Assembly: GCA_009839925.1 (NCBI GenBank)
Contig: VXOS01000168.1
Span: 1 to 44,177, forward strand
Origin: Chloroflexota bacterium
Lineage (GTDB): Bacteria; Chloroflexota; Dehalococcoidia; UBA2979
Direction of reading: 5' to 3'
Length of the DNA: 44,177 nt
Part shown: positions 38,771-44,177 of the stretch, in pieces
Layout: every line of letters starts with the position of its first letter
How positions within the stretch are numbered: position 1 is the first letter of the stretch
Notes under the pieces: model-generated
What the model was told of the DNA's origin: nothing
Database searches by the model: none
What the model saw: the letters and a program-made list of their open reading frames with translations, nothing else
Made by a program: the position numbers and the translations under genes

Positions 38771-40504
38771 CTAGCGCGCGCCCTCGACCTCCACGGTGAC
38801 GATGTCGATGCCGTGGTACTTCTGATGTTGCACCGATGACGCGTGATGCCGAAGCAGCCGGAGGGAGATCTCGTCCTCGTCGGGAACGGGCGGGAGCTCG
38901 GCCAGGTACGCCAGCTGGTCCTCGATGTTGTCACCCTCGAAGGATGTGACGAACTCCACCTGCGCCAGCGGACCGTCCATGCGAGCGACGACCGAGAGCC
39001 GTCTCGCCCGGCCGTCGCCGCCCTCGCCACGGGTCTGGAGCAGGACCGCAAGCGTCTCCTCGCCGGCCGAGGCGAGGCGTTCCGTCGACGCTCCGTTCCA
39101 GTGGCTGCGCGACGCGAATCCTCGGAGGAACTCGTCGATGGCCGGGAGTGCGTCCATCTCCAGCGGAACCTGGAGGCGCCGCCGGCGGGGGCCGGTGAGC
39201 TCCATGAACAGGATCATGATCACCGCGGCGAGCGCGCCCGAGGTCATGCCGTTGCCGAGCAGCACGCCCGCGAACGGCCCGAGCAGATCGGCGAAGATCG
39301 ACTCGTTCTGGAAGCCGACGCCGATCCAGAACGCGATGCCCGCGATCGCCGCCTTGCGGTGATCCAGCCCGTCCTGCACGACCATGCGCATGCCCTGCAC
39401 GAAGAGCAGCGCGAGCAGCACGGTGACGTAGGCCGCGACCACCGGTCCCGGGATCGCGACAAGCAGCGCGGCGAACTTGGGCAGGAACGCCAGCACCACC
39501 ACGATCACGCCGATCGCGATGCCCGCTCGCCTCGCCGCCACCCCCGTCACCTCCGCCAGCGAGATGCTCGAGGAGTACGTGGTGTTCGGCAGCGTCCCGG
39601 CCAGGCCCGAGAGCAGGTTGCCCATGCCGTCGGCGTTGAGGGAGCCCTGCACGACGCGGAAGTCGGTGGCGCGCGGCGCGCGACGCGAGACGCGCTGAAT
39701 GGCGATGCCATCGCCGACGGTCTCCACCGCCCCGACCAGCGTCACCACGATGAACGCGGGCAGCAACGCCCAGAACTCCTGGCCCGGCGTCACGTCGAAC
39801 CCGGGCCAGCCTCCGGTCGGCACGCCCACCCAGCCGGCGTCCAGCACGGGCTGCAGGTCGTAGATCCCGAAGGCGGCGGCGACGACGCAGCCCGCGATGA
39901 TCCCGATGATCGGCGACCACAGCCGCCAGGCGGCCGGGCCGCGCAGCACGAGCCCCAGCACCACGCCGAGCGTGACCGCGGCGGTCACGGGCGCGGCGAC
40001 ATTCGAAGCGTCTTCGGGCACATCGTCGAGCGTGTCGAAGACGATCGGCATCACGGTGGCGGCGATCAGCATGATCACGGTGCCCGCCATGACCGGCGTG
40101 AAGATCCGTCGCAGCAATGACAGCCGCGCCGCCATCGCGAACTGGAACAGCGAGGAGATGACGACGAGGCTCGCCATCGTCGACGGGCCGCCCTCGACGA
40201 GCGCGGCGACGCAGACCGCGATGAACGCGCCCGAGGTCCCCATGATCAGCACGTGGCCCGCGCCCACCCTGCCGAACCGGGCGGCCTGGATGACGGTGGT
40301 GGCGCCGCTGACGAGCATCGCCGCGAATACGGCCCAGGCGATGTACGAGGCGGGCTGCTCGGCGATCCGGGCAACGATTACCACTGTGATCACGACGCCC
40401 GGTACCGTGACGAGGGCGGCCTGGGCGCCGACGCCCGCGGCCACCGGCCACGGCGGGCGCTCGTCAGGCTCGTAGCGAACGTGGTCGTTGATCTGTGTCA
40501 CCAC
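38771..40504 (-). CDS. NCS2 (xanthine/uracil) family permease with C-terminal HATPase/RsbW-like extension (GTG start 40504 or 40501)
   Basis: VGAVETVGDGIAIQRVS; NADGMGNLLSGLAGTLPNTTYSSSISLAEVTGVAARR; soluble C-terminal about 140 aa RLASAGEETLAVLL...ISLRLLRHHASSVQHQKYHGIDIVTVEV. Confidence 0.85.
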   Translation of the reverse strand: MVTQINDHVRYEPDERPPWPVAAGVGAQAALVTVPGVVITVVIVARIAEQPASYIAWAVFAAMLVSGATTVIQAARFGRVGAGHVLIMGTSGAFIAVCVAALVEGGPSTMASLVVISSLFQFAMAARLSLLRRIFTPVMAGTVIMLIAATVMPIVFDTLDDVPEDASNVAAPVTAAVTLGVVLGLVLRGPAAWRLWSPIIGIIAGCVVAAAFGIYDLQPVLDAGWVGVPTGGWPGFDVTPGQEFWALLPAFIVVTLVGAVETVGDGIAIQRVSRRAPRATDFRVVQGSLNADGMGNLLSGLAGTLPNTTYSSSISLAEVTGVAARRAGIAIGVIVVVLAFLPKFAALLVAIPGPVVAAYVTVLLALLFVQGMRMVVQDGLDHRKAAIAGIAFWIGVGFQNESIFADLLGPFAGVLLGNGMTSGALAAVIMILFMELTGPRRRRLQVPLEMDALPAIDEFLRGFASRSHWNGASTERLASAGEETLAVLLQTRGEGGDGRARRLSVVARMDGPLAQVEFVTSFEGDNIEDQLAYLAELPPVPDEDEISLRLLRHHASSVQHQKYHGIDIVTVEVEGAR

Positions 40505-40710
40505 TCCGTGCCTCAATCCACGCGCGCATGATGGTAACTGATACCGAGTATGCGTCACCGCCTCTAGGCGGGAGTGACTACGAGACGCTCAATGGAAATG
40601 GCGCCGGCAGCGATCTGTTCGCCAGCTCCCGGCGTCGGCATGTGCTGGCGGCCGCCCGCCCGTCAGCCGTGTCTCACATCTCTGTGGTCAGTACATCCAG
40701 GGCCTGCCAG

Positions 40711-41532
40711 CTAGGGCTTGCCGGCCACGACCTCCCCGAACGCGAGCCCGCACCACGCGCCGGGGTGGACCTTCCACCTGTCGTAGGCGTCGCGGATCGC
40801 GTCGCAGAGCGCCTGGGTCGCGGCCCCGTACTTGATGGCCGCCTCGGTGATCTCGGGCGAGAGGAACCACTGGTTGGCGAAATCGTAGATAAAGGCGATG
40901 TCCGGCGGGGCGCTGTAGACATCGAACGACGCGGTCGCCCGGATGTTCGTGAACCCGGCCGCATCGAAGTGGGTCTTGAGGTCCTTGCCAATCTGCGGAT
41001 GGCCGTCGTCAGCCGCCAGCAGGTCTTCGAACATGTCCCAGGCCTGCCTGATCACGCCGAAGTCCGGGTGAGTGAAGCAGGATCCGCAGATCATCTCCCG
41101 GCAGCCGATGATGCCGCCGGGCTTGAGGACGCGCTTCACCTCGGCCAGCACCGCGGCCGTGTCCGGGATGTGCATCAGCACGTTGTGGCAGTGGGCGACG
41201 TCGAAGAAGCCATCCTCGAACGGCAGATCGGTCACGTCGCCGACCCGGAAGATGGCGTTGTCCTGTCCGCTCGCCAGCGCGACGGACCTGGCCAGCTCGA
41301 TCTGGGATTCTTCCATGTCCACGCCGTACAGCCCGCCGGGCTCCACGGCCTTGGCCAGCCCCACCGAGATCGTCCCCGGTCCGCAGCCGAAGTCGAGCAC
41401 GCGAAGGCCCGGCCTGAGATACGGGAGCAGGTAGGCGGCGCTGGCCTCGGCCCTGTAGCGCCGCAGGGACTCCAGCATGTCTTCGCTGAAGCCCATCGTG
41501 TAGTCGGGGGTCGCCGATTGCGGGTGAGTCAT
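40711..41532 (-). CDS. Class I SAM-dependent methyltransferase
   Basis: LRPGLRVLDFGCGPGTISVGLAKAV; GVDMEESQIELAR; FDVAHCHNVLMHIPDTAAVLAEVKRVLKPGGIIGCRE. Confidence 0.92.
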   Translation of the reverse strand: MTHPQSATPDYTMGFSEDMLESLRRYRAEASAAYLLPYLRPGLRVLDFGCGPGTISVGLAKAVEPGGLYGVDMEESQIELARSVALASGQDNAIFRVGDVTDLPFEDGFFDVAHCHNVLMHIPDTAAVLAEVKRVLKPGGIIGCREMICGSCFTHPDFGVIRQAWDMFEDLLAADDGHPQIGKDLKTHFDAAGFTNIRATASFDVYSAPPDIAFIYDFANQWFLSPEITEAAIKYGAATQALCDAIRDAYDRWKVHPGAWCGLAFGEVVAGKP

Positions 41533-41689
41533 AGCGGGGTATTCGCTCTGGAGGCCTCTCCTGCCGTGAGGATCCCACCGGTGGACCTCACACGGGCTGC
41601 GGCAGACATACGGTGAGCAAGCGCTCTGTCCGGCTGGTTGGCGGATATCACAACATCCGAGAGGGGGGAGAGTGCCATCGCTGTGCGGG

Positions 41690-41706
41690 CGTGTCCATAT
41701 GACACG
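41690..41706. promoter_or_regulatory. Inverted repeat CGTGTC-CATAT-GACACG, candidate operator
   Basis: Perfect 6-bp arms, upstream of the methyltransferase gene in the intergenic region. Confidence 0.4.
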
Positions 41707-41835
41707 CGTATGAATCAGCCTCGGCGGCGTATCAATCGGTATATATTGCTGCCTGTGCCATCACCGCCACTGCTCCGGGCGGGTTCTCGTCGCGAACGCG
41801 CAGCCCGCCGGGGGCGCCAGGAGCGCGCCCCGGGC

Positions 41836-42312
41836 CTACCCGGACTCCTGCATGGCGGCATGGTTGGCGATGATCCGGGCGGAGACGGACACGAAGACGC
41901 GCAACTCCTCTTCGTCAACGCCCTCGGTGAGCATCGCGTCGTAGAGCTTCATCTTCTCAACGATGTGCGAGGTCAACTCCCGCCCCTCCTCGGACAGTCG
42001 CAGCATCACGATGCGCCGGTCACTGCGCAGGCGCCGCCTGCGCAGCAGGCCCTTTTCGACGAGCCCGGTGACGAGGCGGCTCACGCGCGATCCGTCGACC
42101 GGCAGAACCCGCGCGAGGTGTGTGGCCGTGCATTCCTCCTCGAGGCAGTGCCTGAGCAGGCTGAATTCCATCGAGGTGAGGCCGTAGGGCGCGACCTCGT
42201 TGGCCATCCCCTTGTCGACCGCGTTGACCAGGCCAGCCACACACTCCTCCAGGTCGGCTGGGGGGTCTTCGGCCCGGCGGTCCGGATCGGCTTGCGACTG
42301 CGGGTTCGTCAT
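41836..42312 (-). CDS. MarR-family transcriptional regulator
   Basis: LTSMEFSLLRHCLEEECTATHLARVLPVDGSRVSRLVTGLVEKGLLRRRRLRSDRRIVMLRLSEEG. Confidence 0.9.
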   Translation of the reverse strand: MTNPQSQADPDRRAEDPPADLEECVAGLVNAVDKGMANEVAPYGLTSMEFSLLRHCLEEECTATHLARVLPVDGSRVSRLVTGLVEKGLLRRRRLRSDRRIVMLRLSEEGRELTSHIVEKMKLYDAMLTEGVDEEELRVFVSVSARIIANHAAMQESG

Positions 42313-42497
42313 TCCTCCGCTGACTCTAATGGATAGAACGCCCTGGCGGGGCGCCCGAGGCGTCCGAGGGTCGGCGGGGATGTAGTCGGCGGTCGGAGCA
42401 TGGCCCCGCGAGGCTGCCCTGCGCAGCGACGGCGCGAGGGTCACGCGGGGGCGGGGTCGCAGCCGCAGCGCCCGGTGAGGGGCGATGTCCCGAGGGG

Positions 42498-42986
42498 TCA
42501 CTCCTCGCCTTGCGCTGCGGCACGGTTCTCCATGATCGTCCGGCCGGTTGTCATGAAGATTCGGACGTTCTCGGGGCTCACGCCATCCAGCAACTCGTCG
42601 TAGCGACGCTGCAGGCGCTGACTGAGATCGCGGATCAGCTCCGCCCCCTCATCCGTCATCTCGAGCGTCACGACACGCCTGTCGCTGCGCTGGCGCCTGC
42701 GGCGCACCAGTCCGTTGCTCACCAGGCCGTTCACCGCCCGGCTGATGCGCGATGGGTCGACGGGCAGCAGGTGTCCCAGCTGCGTGGCCGTGCTCGTCTC
42801 GCTGTACTGCAGGGCTCTGAGGATCGCGTACTCCACGGAACTAATGCCGTCGGGCTCGAGCTCGTCGCGTACGGTCCAGGTGACGGCGCCGACCACGCCG
42901 GTAACGAATGCCCCGAGGTCCAACTCGGCCGGTCCGAGCCGCGCGCGCCCGCCTCCACCACCGTCATCGCGGGCCTCGCTGCGCAT
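42498..42986 (-). CDS. MarR-family transcriptional regulator, paralogue of adjacent gene
   Basis: ISSVEYAILRALQYSETSTATQLGHLLPVDPSRISRAVNGLVSNGLVRRRRQRSDRRVVTLEMTDEG. Confidence 0.9.
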   Translation of the reverse strand: MRSEARDDGGGGGRARLGPAELDLGAFVTGVVGAVTWTVRDELEPDGISSVEYAILRALQYSETSTATQLGHLLPVDPSRISRAVNGLVSNGLVRRRRQRSDRRVVTLEMTDEGAELIRDLSQRLQRRYDELLDGVSPENVRIFMTTGRTIMENRAAAQGEE

Positions 42987-43415
42987 GTCATTGCCCTCTT
43001 CGATGTGCTGCCCCCGATGATCCGCTCGAGCGTGTCCGCGCCGTCGAAGGCCGTGTTACCGGCTCCTCAGAGCCTCGCTCGGCTCGCGGGATGCAAGGCG
43101 ATCCAGGCTCGCTGCCGGGGCCACCAGGCCCCGCGAGGGGCCGGCGGCAACCGGGCGCCTTCGTCCGCCTGCTCGTGCATCCCTGTCCTTCAGCGGCTGC
43201 GTGCCGCCCCGATAAACGCAATGGTGAATTGAACTCTTTCGGGATTGCTAGCCGCGGATCCGTGCCGCGAGTACCGCGAGCCGCCTCCGCGGTGCAACGC
43301 CTCGCTCCCTGGTTCCGTTCGGACGTGGTGGCGGCACCGCGTGTCTCCCGTCCGCCTTCAGATTCTGACAGCAACAGGAGCACCAGTCAATGATCGGCAG
43401 CAGCAATAGATGCTG

Positions 43416-43444
43416 TTGACAAAAATAGTGGGATCAACTAATAT
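43416..43444 (+). promoter_or_regulatory. Consensus sigma70-type promoter TTGACA-N17-TAATAT
   Basis: ttgaca aaaatagtgggatcaac taatat in a local AT-rich island; overlapping inverted repeat GTTGA...TCAAC. Confidence 0.8.
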
Positions 43445-43866
43445 CCGCGCAATGAATGAGGCGGACAACCACGAAGGGGAGGCCAGGATGCCGATGGCGT
43501 ACCGAACGGGACGGGGTTTGCGGAGGCACCGCGTACCCCCGCGCAGCGTCCGGCGATTGGTGGAAGAGGCGGGCATATGTAGAGGCCCGACCCTCGACGG
43601 GCCGGGCCCCGAGTTGCATGGCTCCGATGCGGCCGACTCTCACTTCGAATCCGCATCAGGAACCCTCGCGGAACGCATTATAGGCCTCCCGCACAGGGTC
43701 TTCCACGCCGTTACCTGGGCCCAGCCCGCACGCCCGGCGCTTGCTGCGTAACAGCGCATAGGCGCTCGCGTCCTCGAGGCGTTCGTCACGCCGTCGCACG
43801 CGGCGGAGCGGCGCTCCCGGGCTGCGAGACAACCCGAACTCCCCGGTTCGTGGGAATGGCCGATAG

Positions 43867-44177
43867 ATGGCTAGTGGCGTAGGACGACTGAGAACACTCG
43901 TCCTCGGTGGGGCGATGATCGCCCTGGTTCTGGCCGCCCTCGCGACCGCGCTCTCCCCGGCGCCGGCCGTTGCGCAGGAGACGAACCTCGATCCTGTCGA
44001 GGAGTCAACACCCACGCCCGAGCCGACGCCCGACCCAACGCCGACCGCCGCACCCACGCCGGAGCCGACCCCGACCGCCGCCCCCGCGCCGCCGCCGACG
44101 CCCGCCCTCACGCCGGAGCACACCCTCGCCCCGGCCGTGACGGAGGCGGCCGGGGCCCGCGCGAGCGCGCCGGGCGC
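43867..44177 (+). CDS. Secreted protein, N-terminal fragment with signal peptide and PT-rich linker (truncated by window end)
   Basis: MASGVGRLRTLVLGGAMIALVLAALATALSPAPAVAQETNLDPVEESTPTPEPTPDPTPTAAPTPEP...; open to the edge, so absent from the ORF track. Confidence 0.75.
   Translation, partial: MASGVGRLRTLVLGGAMIALVLAALATALSPAPAVAQETNLDPVEESTPTPEPTPDPTPTAAPTPEPTPTAAPAPPPTPALTPEHTLAPAVTEAAGARASAPG

Noticed and set aside
43410-43751. 113-aa plus ORF downstream of the consensus promoter
   Set aside because: Starts in the promoter region, no recognisable domain, mixed composition; more likely leader/non-coding than protein.

Overview
High-GC bacterial chromosomal window. Codon usage, gene content and Pro/Thr-linker lipoproteins suggest Chloroflexota/Dehalococcoidia-like DNA; this is inference and was not searched. 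The left half carries a near-complete de novo pyrimidine operon on the minus strand: pyrR-pyrB-pyrC-carA-GNAT-2H-like-carB-HAD-chrA-pyrK. Most junctions are 4-bp stop/start overlaps. The operon is preceded by a PyrR-binding-loop-like RNA and an intrinsic terminator (candidate PyrR attenuator), and a separate pyrD lies further left. Divergent mrp and an NYN-domain gene with a histone-H1-like tail sit between pyrK and pyrD. The middle has a lipoprotein with a long PT linker, a PAC2 protein, a MaoC/hotdog dehydratase, a phosphoesterase, an MMPL transporter and tRNA-Asn. The right half is a catabolic/accessory island with six SDRs, an alcohol dehydrogenase, DUF35, an esterase and a Rieske fusion. 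It also holds an NCS2 permease with an apparent HATPase-like C-terminal domain, a methyltransferase, two MarR paralogues and a consensus sigma70 promoter ahead of a truncated secreted protein. The most notable points are the pyr attenuator and its embedded chrA/2H/GNAT genes, a probable CTG start for carB, a four-fold Cys-paired repeat protein at the left edge, and the permease-HATPase, Rieske-helical and Usp-GNAT fusions. No CRISPR array, transposase or phage genes were seen.
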